Shown here: positions 33,059 through 41,559 of the stretch, piece by piece
Position numbering within the stretch: position 1 is the first letter of the stretch
Layout of the letters: each line of letters opens with the position of its first letter
Origin: Paenibacillus foliorum
Lineage (GTDB): Bacteria; Bacillota; Bacilli; Paenibacillales; NBRC-103111
Reading direction: 5' to 3'
Assembly (NCBI RefSeq): GCF_013141765.1
Contig: NZ_WHOD01000121.1
Span: 62,001-126,000, forward strand
Length of the DNA: 64,000 bases
Position numbers and translations under genes: made by a program
The notes under the pieces: generated by a model
Told to the model about the DNA's origin: nothing
The model's database searches: none
Seen by the model: only the letters and a program-made list of their open reading frames with translations

Positions 33059-34114
33059 TTACTTCCCCTTCCCGATGTTTTTCACAAAGCTCATATCCAC
33101 AACCGCATTCAGGTCAGCGACCTTCTGGTCCGGTTTAAGTACTCCGTTATCTATCAGTACCTTTTGCAGCGCTTCGAATTGCTCTGCATTCAGCTCAGGA
33201 ACAGCAGGCCATGTATCTTGCTTCTTATAACGATCGATCGATTGAATAATAATATCCTTAGGCGTTCCTTCAAAGAATGGCATCAACGCAGCTGCAATCT
33301 CATCAGGAGAGGCTGTGTTCAACCATTTCGTTCCTTTGGAGACGGCATTTACGAATTTCTGAATGGTTTCAGGGTTCTTTTTAATGAAATCAGATGTTGC
33401 CACATACGAGGTTTCTGGAAAGGGACCGAAGGCTTGCCCCACAGATGTCACATAAAAAGCTTTTCCCTCTTTTTCCAAGGAGGAAGCAATTGGCTCGAAC
33501 ACCTGAATGTAGTCGCCTTTGCCGCTTGTAAAAGCTCCAGCCATCGCAGGAGAAGCAATATTCGTCACAACATCAACCTTGTTTACTTTCTCCTGCAGCA
33601 GCTTATTATTTAGCACCATTTGCGGCGCACTGCCCGGCCTCCAGCCTATGACGGACTTCCCTTCCAGATCACTCCATTTGAAAGCATCCGATTTAGTACG
33701 GGAGAGCAGGAATGAACCATCCTTCATCGTTAGCTGGTGGAAAATTTTGAGCGTCTTGTCCCCTTTTTGATTATAGATATAAATCGCGGTTTCCGGTCCG
33801 ACCAACGAGATGTCTGCAACCCCAGCAATTAAAGCAGCCGCCCCCTTATCAGAGCCTTGTGCTGTGTTCATATCTACATTTAGGCCTTCCTCTTTAAAAA
33901 AACCTTTTTGCATGGCGATATAATGAGGAGCGTAAAAGATAGAACGAATGACCTCCGAAAATTTGACTGTTTTTAAAGCTTCCTCCTTCTTTCCTTCCGA
34001 GGCAGCGGCTGGTTTAGCATTCGATTGTACAGCAGACGGCGCAGAGCCGCAGCCCGCGGCAAGCGATAATAGCACGGCAGAAAGCAATAGACAGGCGGTT
34101 TTCCTCATTCTCAT
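33059..34114 (-). CDS. NMT1/SsuA-type substrate-binding lipoprotein (operon copy 1)
   Basis: Seen: 351 residues, signal peptide with lipobox LSLAAGC (Cys 22). The mature part has the NMT1/THI5-like type-2 binding fold: RSIFYAPHYIAMQKGFF, GADISLVGPE-like VADISLVGPETAIY, SVIGWRPGSAPQMVLNN. Relatives bind nitrate, taurine, hydroxymethylpyrimidine or other small compounds. The pocket region is almost the same in copy 2, so both should take related substrates. Confidence 0.88.
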   Translation of the reverse strand: MRMRKTACLLLSAVLLSLAAGCGSAPSAVQSNAKPAAASEGKKEEALKTVKFSEVIRSIFYAPHYIAMQKGFFKEEGLNVDMNTAQGSDKGAAALIAGVADISLVGPETAIYIYNQKGDKTLKIFHQLTMKDGSFLLSRTKSDAFKWSDLEGKSVIGWRPGSAPQMVLNNKLLQEKVNKVDVVTNIASPAMAGAFTSGKGDYIQVFEPIASSLEKEGKAFYVTSVGQAFGPFPETSYVATSDFIKKNPETIQKFVNAVSKGTKWLNTASPDEIAAALMPFFEGTPKDIIIQSIDRYKKQDTWPAVPELNAEQFEALQKVLIDNGVLKPDQKVADLNAVVDMSFVKNIGKGK

Positions 34115-34178
34115 TAGATATCATCCTTTCAGAATATACTTATAGTGAAAGTTCAAAAGGGGGCTTCTTAGCCACCTT

Positions 34179-35225
34179 TTATAATATTTGGACAGCTTGG
34201 GTTGGTTTAGATATCAGATGCATTTCAGCCATATCTCTACCGTATTTAACCATCTGAGAGTGACCGACTTCTTTGAGCGAGACAGCCGTTATACGTTCTC
34301 TTAACAGGAATACCTCAACCTGCGGAAGCAGCATTTCCAAGGCGTAAGCAAGAGGAAGCCCATTCTCCATAATCTCAACGGAATGGGAATTGCCTACTAT
34401 AAAATTGAGTCCTCGACGCTTGGCTAACTCTACAAATTCATGATCCTCCCTCACCCTGCTGATACTGACAATAATCGTATCCGTTTCTGGATACATTTGC
34501 AGCGCCGTTTCTAAATGCTTCATCGAAAAGCCAGTATGCGGGAAAAAATGAAGGATGTGCTTTACAGAGCTCTCAGGCGTGCCGCTCAGCAGCTTGGCCG
34601 GATTCGAGATTGTCGCTTCCTCCAAAGTGGACTCTCCTCGGATCGCCCGCTCTGCCTCTAGCATATCTTGATCGATTTCCCGTCCCATGAACCGGTCTAT
34701 TCTAGCTAGCACATCCCCTGCAGTATGAACTTCAGGAAGAGCGACGCCCTTATGCAGCACATTTCCCGGAATACCGCCGAAGGCAATATCGGTCTTCAGC
34801 TTGGTGTGTCCATGCAGAAGCGTAAGTCCCGGATGAAGCCCGTGAAAAGCCTCGTGCATTTCGATAAGCGATAGATTATACAAAGGTAAATAATCGGCAA
34901 ACGGTACTCCACCTGAGCTGGCCGCGTCCGCCACAGGATGATGAACGATGATGAGATCAAGCTTCATAGCCGAAGCCAGCTCGATAACCGATTCGGTCAG
35001 CGTCATTCCAACACCTATGCGTGATACCGGCTTGCGTTTATCGCCAAAAATGAGCCCTGGAATTTCAATGACACTTTTACCTGGGATATTCGAGGTTTTC
35101 GTAACCACATACGGATTTGTGCCAGAGGTTACTTCATTCCAATCCATGACCATCCTTCCTTTGGATATTACATTGAGCGCCTCTAACACATTTCCCACAT
35201 CTACTTGGTCCCGCGTTCCCTTCAT
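34179..35225 (-). CDS. Nif3-like metal-binding protein (operon copy 1)
   Basis: Seen: 348 residues, with LDLIIVHHPVADAAS around H95-H96, the NIF3 family metal motif, then LLHGHTKLKTDIAFGG, a middle IHLFFPHTGFS-like segment (HILHFFPHTGFS) and a C-terminal HSVEIMENGLPLAYALE that places His and Glu as in NIF3. NIF3 proteins bind a dimetal centre; some act as GTP cyclohydrolase-type or hydrolytic enzymes, but the role here is unknown. First gene of the operon, behind a structured leader. An ABC partnership is unusual for this family. Confidence 0.7.
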   Translation of the reverse strand: MKGTRDQVDVGNVLEALNVISKGRMVMDWNEVTSGTNPYVVTKTSNIPGKSVIEIPGLIFGDKRKPVSRIGVGMTLTESVIELASAMKLDLIIVHHPVADAASSGGVPFADYLPLYNLSLIEMHEAFHGLHPGLTLLHGHTKLKTDIAFGGIPGNVLHKGVALPEVHTAGDVLARIDRFMGREIDQDMLEAERAIRGESTLEEATISNPAKLLSGTPESSVKHILHFFPHTGFSMKHLETALQMYPETDTIIVSISRVREDHEFVELAKRRGLNFIVGNSHSVEIMENGLPLAYALEMLLPQVEVFLLRERITAVSLKEVGHSQMVKYGRDMAEMHLISKPTQAVQIL

Positions 35226-35296
35226 ACGTTTCCACTCCCTCGCTGCATTTGCTTAGTTTGATTGATATAAAAATAATGGTTCAAATTGAGAAACAG

Positions 35297-35400
35297 AAAA
35301 AACCGCCACCATGAGCATACGGATTCCTTGCGGACCCGAATATGTCATAAAGTAGCGGTTGCAAGGCTCTCCGTAGAGTTCCTTATTACCTGCTTTAGGC
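35297..35400 (-). ncRNA. candidate cis-regulatory leader RNA, copy 1
   Basis: On the minus strand, a hairpin AAGG-AA-CUC-UACG-GAG-AG-CCUU is followed by AACCGCUA, which pairs at long range with UGGCGGUU just before UUUUUU, forming a terminator; between them lie UGAC..UAU..CGGGU and GUAUGCUCAUG. The same skeleton with compensatory changes is found at 39540-39644. I do not recognise a known riboswitch class. Confidence 0.6.
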
Positions 35401-35576
35401 ATGGTCTTGTGAAAGAATCAAAATGGCGTCTAATCTCTTTTAAATAAAAGGATTCGATCCTTAATGTTCTCAAATACCATACTTATCATGAATTGAAAAT
35501 TCACTGGTAAAACTTGTTTGTAAAGCGCTTACATAGATAATAACATACTTCATTCAATTGCGCTAGGCTTGTTGCA

Positions 35577-35590
35577 TATTGTATACGAAA
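35577..35590 (-). promoter_or_regulatory. GTATAC operator upstream of operon copy 1
   Basis: TATTGTATACGAAA; with the preceding GCA it gives GCATATTGTATAC, the same 13 bases as at 31301 region. Confidence 0.5.
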
Positions 35591-35611
35591 TTTATTTCAA
35601 AAGAACAAACA

Positions 35612-35649
35612 AGCCGTCTCGACGGGAGCATCCCTCCAAGGAAACGGCT
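35612..35649 (-). terminator. intrinsic terminator of ABC operon copy 2
   Basis: Outer stem AGCCGT/ACGGCT and inner GGAG/CTCC, followed on the minus strand by GTTTGTTCTT. Confidence 0.7.
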
Positions 35650-35656
35650 ATTATGC

Positions 35657-36541
35657 TTAATTTCCAAAGTGATACTTTTTCTTCGCAAAGCGACCCACCG
35701 CATTTACCAAGCCATACAAAATGATAGATAAGATAGCCAACATCGCAATACTTACCATAACCATATTCATTTGGAACACTTGACCTCCATAAATGATCAA
35801 GTAGCCCAGTCCAGCCTTAGAAGATAAAAATTCACCCATGATGACTCCCACCAGCGTCAAACCAACATTCACCTTCAACGTTGCAATAAAATTCGGAATA
35901 CTTGCGGGCAGAAGTACCATCCGGAGCATTTGAGCCTTGGTAGCGTCGAATGACTCCATCAGCTTCAGCTTCGTTTGGCTAATTTCCCTAAATCCGCTCT
36001 CAACCATGATGATTGTGACAATTACGGATATCGCTATGGCCATTCCATAGATAGAGTACCTGTCTCCCAGCCAAATATAAAAGATAGGACCAAGCGCTAC
36101 CTTCGGCAGAGCGTTCAGCACGACCATGTACGGCTCCAATACTTTCGAGGCAAAGGTGGACCACCAGAACACAACAGCAATTAAGGTCCCAAGCAGCATA
36201 GAAACAACAATACCAATCAAGGTCTCCAGGCTGGTCGTCCACATGTGCTTAAATAATTCACCTTTAAAGGCGAGCTCTTGAAAGGATGTGAACAATTGCG
36301 ACGGCCTGCTGGTCAACATGGAGTCGACCCACTTCAAGTCAGTGGCAAGCTGCCACAGCGCAAGAAAAGCTACAAACAATAACAGCTGGGACAAGCGAAC
36401 CATCCACTGCTTCCGCCTTTGAGCCTGCCTATACTCGGCATATCGCGGGGAAACGGATTGTTTATTTACACGCACTGCCTGAATTTTCTCCTCCTGTGTC
36501 TCCGCGACGACTGATGATTCACTAACCGGTAGAGACGACAT
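35657..36541 (-). CDS. ABC permease, SsuC/ThiX type (operon copy 2)
   Basis: Seen: about 294 residues from ATG 36541. Membrane part and docking loop ESFDATKAQMLRMVLLPASIPNF match copy 1 almost residue for residue; the cytoplasmic N-terminal tail is more divergent. Overlaps the ATPase gene by 20 bases. See the 31413 gene for function. Confidence 0.88.
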   Translation of the reverse strand: MSSLPVSESSVVAETQEEKIQAVRVNKQSVSPRYAEYRQAQRRKQWMVRLSQLLLFVAFLALWQLATDLKWVDSMLTSRPSQLFTSFQELAFKGELFKHMWTTSLETLIGIVVSMLLGTLIAVVFWWSTFASKVLEPYMVVLNALPKVALGPIFYIWLGDRYSIYGMAIAISVIVTIIMVESGFREISQTKLKLMESFDATKAQMLRMVLLPASIPNFIATLKVNVGLTLVGVIMGEFLSSKAGLGYLIIYGGQVFQMNMVMVSIAMLAILSIILYGLVNAVGRFAKKKYHFGN

Positions 36542-37301
36542 GCCCCTGCAGCTCCTTCCAGATTTCATTAAAGTAGTTGTTATATTGATCCGCTTCCCTC
36601 TTCTTCCAAGGAGTCAGATCCTGACCGTTACCCAATTGAATTGAATAAATCGTAGAAATGGTGCTAGGTCTGTTCGACATAACCATGACGCGATCCCCCA
36701 TGCTGATGGCCTCAGATATATCATGAGTGACCAAAACCGCTGTTTTCCCCTGATCCTTAATAATCTTAAATATTTCATCAGCAAGCGTTATCCTTGTCTG
36801 ATAATCCAATGCGGAGAAGGGTTCATCCAGCAGCAGAATGTCCGGCTCGGTCACAAGCGTTCGGATTAATGCTACCCGCTGACGCATGCCGCCGGAGAGC
36901 TGCGCCGGACTATGATGAGCAAACCCTCCCAAGCCGTAGCGTTCCATGAGCTCCAACGCCTTGCGCTCCGCTTTTTTGCGGTCCATCTTGCGAATCTCCG
37001 CCCCAACCATCAGGTTGCTCAGAATATCCCGCCATTCAAACAAATGGTCATGCTGCAGCATATACCCCACCTTGGGGGAGGTGCCCGACACCTCCTGCCC
37101 ATCAATTAATACTTTACCTTGAGTCGGTTTATACATACCCGAGATCAGGGAGAGCAGTGTGCTCTTCCCACAGCCGCTCGGACCCACGATACTAATAAAC
37201 TCTCCGGCTTCTACCGATAGATTGATATCCCTCAAAGCTTCTGTTTCCTGCTTCATGGTAAAATAGCTTAAGTTCACTTCGTTCAATTCAATCTGGGCCA
37301 T
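36522..37301 (-). CDS. ABC ATPase, SsuB/ThiZ type (operon copy 2)
   Basis: Seen: 259 residues from ATG 37301, six bases inside the end of the lipoprotein gene; the frame is open to 37337 but the product then aligns exactly with copy 1 (MAQI start). Walker A GPSGCGKST, signature LSGGMRQRV, Walker B ILLLDEPFSALD all intact, so it should be active. Confidence 0.93.
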   Translation of the reverse strand: MAQIELNEVNLSYFTMKQETEALRDINLSVEAGEFISIVGPSGCGKSTLLSLISGMYKPTQGKVLIDGQEVSGTSPKVGYMLQHDHLFEWRDILSNLMVGAEIRKMDRKKAERKALELMERYGLGGFAHHSPAQLSGGMRQRVALIRTLVTEPDILLLDEPFSALDYQTRITLADEIFKIIKDQGKTAVLVTHDISEAISMGDRVMVMSNRPSTISTIYSIQLGNGQDLTPWKKREADQYNNYFNEIWKELQGHVVSTG

Positions 37302-37305
37302 GGGC

Positions 37306-38361
37306 TTATTTCGCCACCTTCCCGATATTTTTGACAAAGCTCATATCAACAATGGCTCCCATGTCTGTGACCTTTTGCTCCAGCTTAAGCACACCGTTAT
37401 CTATTAACACCTTTTGCAGCGTTTCGAATTGTTCGCTTGTCAATTCAGGCACAGCAGGCCATGTATCCTGCTTTTTATAGCGCTCTATCGATTGAATAAC
37501 AACATCCTTAGGCGTCCCTTCAAAAAATGGCATCAGTGCTTCAGCAATTTCATCCTGGGATGCGGTGTTCAGCCACTTGGCGCCTTTGGCTACAGCATTG
37601 ACGAATTTTTGCACGATTTCCGGGTTACTTTTGATATAATCAGAGGTTGCTACATAGGAGGTTTCAGGAAATGCACCAAATGCTTGACCTACCGAGGCTA
37701 CAAAGAATGCCTTCCCCTCTTTTTCCAAGCTGGAGGCAATGGGCTCGAACACCTGGATGTAGTCACCTTTGCCGCTTGTAAAAGCACCCGCCATTGCCGG
37801 AGAAGCAATATTCGTCACAACGTCAACCTTATTTACTTTTTCCAACAGCAGCTTGTTATTTAACACCATTTGAGGGGCGCTGCCCGGTCTCCAGCCTATA
37901 ACGGATTTCCCTTCGAGATCGCTCCATTTAAAAGCATCCGCCTTGTTGCGTGATAGCAGGAACGAACCATCCTTCATCGTTAGCTGATGGAATATTTTGA
38001 GCGTCTTATCTCCTTTTTGATTATAAATATAAATGGCAGTTTCTGGCCCAACCAACGAAATATCCGCAACCCCTGCAATCAAAGCGGCCGCCCCTTTATC
38101 CGAGCCTTGCGCGGTATTCATGTCTATAACTAAGCCTTCTTCTTTGAAAAAGCCTTTTTGCATGGCCACATAATGAGGAGCGTAAAAGATGGACCGGATA
38201 ACCTCGGAAAATTTAACCGTCTTCAGCGGCTGCTCTTTCTTTACTTCTGGCGCAGGTGCGGAAGGCTTTGTTTCAACAGCAGGTGCGGAGCCGCAGCCCG
38301 CGGCAAGTGTTAGCAGCACTACAGAAAGCAGCATACATGCGGATTTCTTAACTTTTATCAT
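37306..38361 (-). CDS. NMT1/SsuA-type substrate-binding lipoprotein (operon copy 2)
   Basis: Seen: 351 residues with lipobox LTLAAGC (Cys 23) and the same core segments as copy 1 (RSIFYAPHYVAMQKGFF, VADISLVGPETAIY). Divergence is concentrated in the linker after the Cys, the C-terminal third and scattered surface residues, so substrate preference may be similar or only slightly shifted. Confidence 0.88.
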   Translation of the reverse strand: MIKVKKSACMLLSVVLLTLAAGCGSAPAVETKPSAPAPEVKKEQPLKTVKFSEVIRSIFYAPHYVAMQKGFFKEEGLVIDMNTAQGSDKGAAALIAGVADISLVGPETAIYIYNQKGDKTLKIFHQLTMKDGSFLLSRNKADAFKWSDLEGKSVIGWRPGSAPQMVLNNKLLLEKVNKVDVVTNIASPAMAGAFTSGKGDYIQVFEPIASSLEKEGKAFFVASVGQAFGAFPETSYVATSDYIKSNPEIVQKFVNAVAKGAKWLNTASQDEIAEALMPFFEGTPKDVVIQSIERYKKQDTWPAVPELTSEQFETLQKVLIDNGVLKLEQKVTDMGAIVDMSFVKNIGKVAK

Positions 38362-38396
38362 GGTTTCTTCCTCCCGATTTATGTATTTGACGAGCT

Positions 38397-39440
38397 TTAA
38401 TAAGTCTGAACAGCTCTAGGCGGCATGGAAACCAAATGCGTCTCTGCCATCTCCCTGCCGTACTCCACCATTTGACGATGCCCCACATCCTTCAGCGACA
38501 CAGCCGTTATGCGCTCTCTTAGCAAGAATACCTCTACCTCTGGAAGCAGCAGCTCCAACGCATAAGCGAGCGGCAGTCCATTCTCCATAATTTCAACTGA
38601 ATGAGGATTGCCTACGATAAAATTAAGCCCTATCTCCTTGGCCAGCGTAACGAAAGGATGATCCTCCCTAACTCTGCTGATACTAACGATAATCGTGTCC
38701 GTTTCGGGATACATCTGAAGAGCCTTCTCCAAATGATCAACTGAAAATCCAGTGTGAGGGAAAAAGTGCAGGATATGCTTCACCGGACTTGTCATACCAC
38801 CGCTCAGCAGCTTAGCCGGATTGGAGAGTGTTGCTTCCTGCAGCGTTGACTCCCCACGGATCGCACGCTCTGCCTCCAGCATATCTTGGTCGATCTCCCG
38901 TCCCATAAACCGCTCTATTCTTGCTAATATATCCCCTACTGTATGCACATCTGGAAGTGCAACACCCTTATGAAGCACATTTCCCGGGATACCCCCGAAA
39001 GTAATATCCGTCTTCAGCTTGGTGTGTCCGTGCAACAGCGTAAGTCCGGGATGGAGTCCGTGAAAAGCCTCGTGCATTTCAATTAGAGCCAAATCATACA
39101 GAGGTAAATAATCCGAGAATGGCACCCCTCCTGAGCTCGCTGCATCTGCTACTGGATGGTGAACGACGATAAGATCAAGCTTCATGGCAGAAGCAAGCTC
39201 AATGACCGATTCAGTCAATGTCATTCCAACACCAATTCGCGATACCGGCTTATGCTTGTCACCAAATATAAGGCCCGGGATTTCAATTACACCTTTACCT
39301 GGAATGTTCGAGGTTTTCATAACCACATAGGGATTAGCTCCAGAGGTCACTTCATTCCAATCCATCACCATCCTTCCTTTGGAAATTTTATTAAGTGCCT
39401 CAAGTACACTCGCCACATCTGTCCGCGCTCTTCCTGCCAT
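38397..39440 (-). CDS. Nif3-like metal-binding protein (operon copy 2)
   Basis: Seen: about 347 residues from ATG 39440, which has AGGAGG nine bases upstream; the longer frame to 39491 has none. The motif LDLIVVHHPVADAAS, LLHGHTKLKTDITFGG, HILHFFPHTGFSVDH and HSVEIMENGLPLAYALE are preserved relative to copy 1. It is the first gene of copy 2 and follows its own leader RNA. Confidence 0.7.
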   Translation of the reverse strand: MAGRARTDVASVLEALNKISKGRMVMDWNEVTSGANPYVVMKTSNIPGKGVIEIPGLIFGDKHKPVSRIGVGMTLTESVIELASAMKLDLIVVHHPVADAASSGGVPFSDYLPLYDLALIEMHEAFHGLHPGLTLLHGHTKLKTDITFGGIPGNVLHKGVALPDVHTVGDILARIERFMGREIDQDMLEAERAIRGESTLQEATLSNPAKLLSGGMTSPVKHILHFFPHTGFSVDHLEKALQMYPETDTIIVSISRVREDHPFVTLAKEIGLNFIVGNPHSVEIMENGLPLAYALELLLPEVEVFLLRERITAVSLKDVGHRQMVEYGREMAETHLVSMPPRAVQTY

Positions 39441-39539
39441 CCTGTGTTTCCTCCTCTCTGGCTGCATCCGTTGAACAACCCCGCTGCGCATCCAAAAGCA
39501 TTCTTCTGATCCTTCTTGTCCCCGCTGGTTAATTAGACA

Positions 39540-39644
39540 AAAAAACCGCTATCATGAGCATACTGGGGCTGAAAGAAACCAGACCCGGATACGTCACAAT
39601 TAGCGGTTGTAAAGCTCTCCGTAAGGAGTTCCTCAGCACCTGCT
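39540..39644 (-). ncRNA. candidate cis-regulatory leader RNA, copy 2
   Basis: Minus strand: GAGG-AA-CUCC-UUAC-GGAG-AG-CUUU hairpin, then AACCGCUA pairing with UAGCGGUU before UUUUU. The enclosed CUGG/CCAG hairpin replaces a GCAA-capped hairpin of copy 1, while UGAC.UAU.CGGGU and GUAUGCUCAUG are retained. Compensatory and wobble changes support a conserved structure and a terminator-based switch. Confidence 0.6.
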
Positions 39645-39738
39645 ATATGTATGGATTTCGCTTGCTATACACAATGGAACCGGATCTCTCTTTTGCAAAA
39701 GGATGCGATACCTTAATGTACAGAAGCACAAAGCTTGT

Positions 39739-39772
39739 GTGAGCTATTGCATGATATCATGTGATTGCTCAC
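39739..39772. promoter_or_regulatory. 34-bp interrupted palindrome
   Basis: Left arm (39739-39755) and right arm (39756-39772) match at 14 of 17 positions, with GTGAGC/GCTCAC ends and an ATGATATCAT centre. It takes the place that a GTATAC operator has in copy 1, so it may be the operator of another regulator. Confidence 0.45.
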
Positions 39773-39880
39773 TAATATGTTAGTTAATATAACAATTAAA
39801 TTCATAAATATCAATAAAAATATATTTAATACGCAAAAATACAGGTTTTTCGTCATTGTAATGTTATATAAATTAACATG

Positions 39881-40234
39881 TTATTCCAATGGTTCTTTCA
39901 AAAGTATAACGGTTCCTGAAAATTCCGTTACTGGATCGTAGTCCTTGAGTACCAGCTTGACCTCTAGTCCCAGTGTACTCTCGATCTGTTCCTTGAGCAT
40001 CCGTTTGTTGGCCTCCATTAACAAGATGTCTACACTGGCCGTCAAACTCCGGTTGGATTCGTCAAGTATTTTTAGCGCGGGTATACGCTTGTGCGTTGCA
40101 AAAATAAACACTTTATCGCCGGAAATTTCAATCTTCTGCGACTTGATGCCCGTCCCAAAAATTTCCTGATTGATTGAATTATAAATTTTAATAAATTCCT
40201 GCTTCAATACACCGGTCGAGTATGGTTGCTTCAT
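39881..40234 (-). CDS. MpsC-like (DUF2294) protein
   Basis: Seen: 117 residues from ATG 40234 with AAGGAGG nine bases upstream. Pattern LKQEFIKIYNSINQEIFGTG, DKVFIFATHKRIPAL and a C-terminal LGLEVKLVLKDYDP fit the DUF2294 family, named after MpsC of the staphylococcal membrane-potential-generating system. No mpsA or mpsB neighbours are here, and many orphan members exist in Bacillota, so function is not transferable. Cytoplasmic, monocistronic. Confidence 0.75.
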   Translation of the reverse strand: MKQPYSTGVLKQEFIKIYNSINQEIFGTGIKSQKIEISGDKVFIFATHKRIPALKILDESNRSLTASVDILLMEANKRMLKEQIESTLGLEVKLVLKDYDPVTEFSGTVILLKEPLE

Positions 40235-40328
40235 CCAAGCTTCCTCCTTCGTAGACAGTAACATCTATGTTAATTTCTACGAATACCGGGAACAATCCTT
40301 TTGTGGAATAATAAATTAGGAGATGAAT

Positions 40329-41546
40329 TTATTTAGAGGCAGCCTGGGTCTTCGTATAATTTCTTGTCTGTCTGGCCCTTGCGATCCAATAGATTACATA
40401 CGCAGCAAGGAACACAATCATAAATCCCGCCGAATATCGATACATTGCCGCATACCCAGAAACAGAAGAGATGGCTCCTAGAATTAATGCGCCTGCTGCC
40501 ACACCCAAGTCTGTGGAATTGTAGTACATACTGTTGGCCGTTCCGTGCTGCGCTAGGGGCGTCGAGCGAAGCATCCATGCTTGAATAGTCGGCTGAATAG
40601 ATCCGAAACCGAGTCCATAGAGCAGTGCGGACACAATCAGCATTGGCATCGTAGTGGTATAGGAGAGCAATGTCATGCTGGCCAGCACACAAATTGCCGC
40701 AGGAATAAGGACAGCTGCATGACCCTTCTTATCAAATATTTTGCCTGAAATAGGCCTTATAATGATTATAGTGATTACATTAAACAAGAAGAATAGCCCC
40801 ACCTGTTCAAGATGCACCACTTCTCCAAATAAGGCAATAAAGCTGAGAAGTCCACTGTATGTCACCGATAAAAGAACATTAAGCAGAGCGGGAAATAACA
40901 ATAGGGGATTAAATGACCGGGACCCAGAAACAGCACTTGTGTCACGCTGTATAACGGGTTCCTGCGGAAGGGAACGAGACAACAGTAGGATTGGAAAAAT
41001 CAAAAGAACCGTTGCTGCACCCGTTAGTGCAAGAGTTCCGAAGCCATAATGGTTCATCATATTTAAACCGATCATCGGTCCAATGGACATGGCAAGGCTA
41101 GTCGAAAGACCAAAATAACCGATGCCTTCTCCCATCCTTTTACTTGGAATAATAGGCGATACCAATGTCGGTATTATCGTGCTAGACATGCCAAAACCGA
41201 TCCCATAGGCAACGCGCATAGCAAGCAGCGATCCAATGGAATCGGCCCATCCATAAATAGCTGTGATGATAGCCGCTACGGCTAGCCCGATAAACAAAAT
41301 CACTTTACGCTGCATCCTCCGAATGAGCGCCGCAGTCAAAAAACGGGTAGCTATCGCGGATATGGCGAACACACTTGTTACAAGACTGACAGTCAAATCC
41401 CCAACTAAGAAAGTCCCTTTTACATAAGCGGGAAATGAGGACAGCAGCATTTGTAAATTTAAGAATAACAGGAACGAGCAAATCGTTAAGCTAATAAATG
41501 ATTTCGTCCACAATTTTGAAGCTGATTCTGATTCATGAGCATTCAT
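40329..41546 (-). CDS. MFS transporter (drug/metabolite efflux type)
   Basis: Seen: 405 residues, twelve hydrophobic segments, with the loop 2-3 motif (ALIRRMQRKVILF) and the symmetry-related loop (GKIFDKKGHAAVLI). It begins 13 bases after the MarR gene, so the pair forms an operon and MarR likely represses the pump until a ligand binds. Resembles AraJ/YfcJ-like exporters. Substrate unknown. Confidence 0.88.
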   Translation of the reverse strand: MNAHESESASKLWTKSFISLTICSFLLFLNLQMLLSSFPAYVKGTFLVGDLTVSLVTSVFAISAIATRFLTAALIRRMQRKVILFIGLAVAAIITAIYGWADSIGSLLAMRVAYGIGFGMSSTIIPTLVSPIIPSKRMGEGIGYFGLSTSLAMSIGPMIGLNMMNHYGFGTLALTGAATVLLIFPILLLSRSLPQEPVIQRDTSAVSGSRSFNPLLLFPALLNVLLSVTYSGLLSFIALFGEVVHLEQVGLFFLFNVITIIIIRPISGKIFDKKGHAAVLIPAAICVLASMTLLSYTTTMPMLIVSALLYGLGFGSIQPTIQAWMLRSTPLAQHGTANSMYYNSTDLGVAAGALILGAISSVSGYAAMYRYSAGFMIVFLAAYVIYWIARARQTRNYTKTQAASK

Positions 41547-41559
41547 GGTGTCTTTTCTC

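Larger units (their letters stand above)
35226..35611. other. 386-base leader and promoter region of operon copy 1
   Basis: No gene seen. From the start codon outward: structured leader with terminator (35297-35400), AT-rich promoter region, a partial cre-like TTGTAAAGCGCTTACA near 35520, and the GTATAC operator at 35577. Confidence 0.7.
39441..39880. other. 440-base leader and promoter region of operon copy 2
   Basis: No gene seen. It contains the leader RNA copy 2 (39540-39644), a 34-bp interrupted palindrome (39739-39772) and a very AT-rich tract (about 39775-39875) up to the MpsC-like gene. No GTATAC operator like that of copy 1 is present. Confidence 0.7.

Noticed and set aside
35297..35400. 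TPP riboswitch in front of the NMT1-type importer
   Set aside because: The NMT1/THI5-like binding protein suggested thiamine, but the TPP signature CUGAGA and ACCUGAUCUGGAUAAUGCCAGC is absent on either strand.
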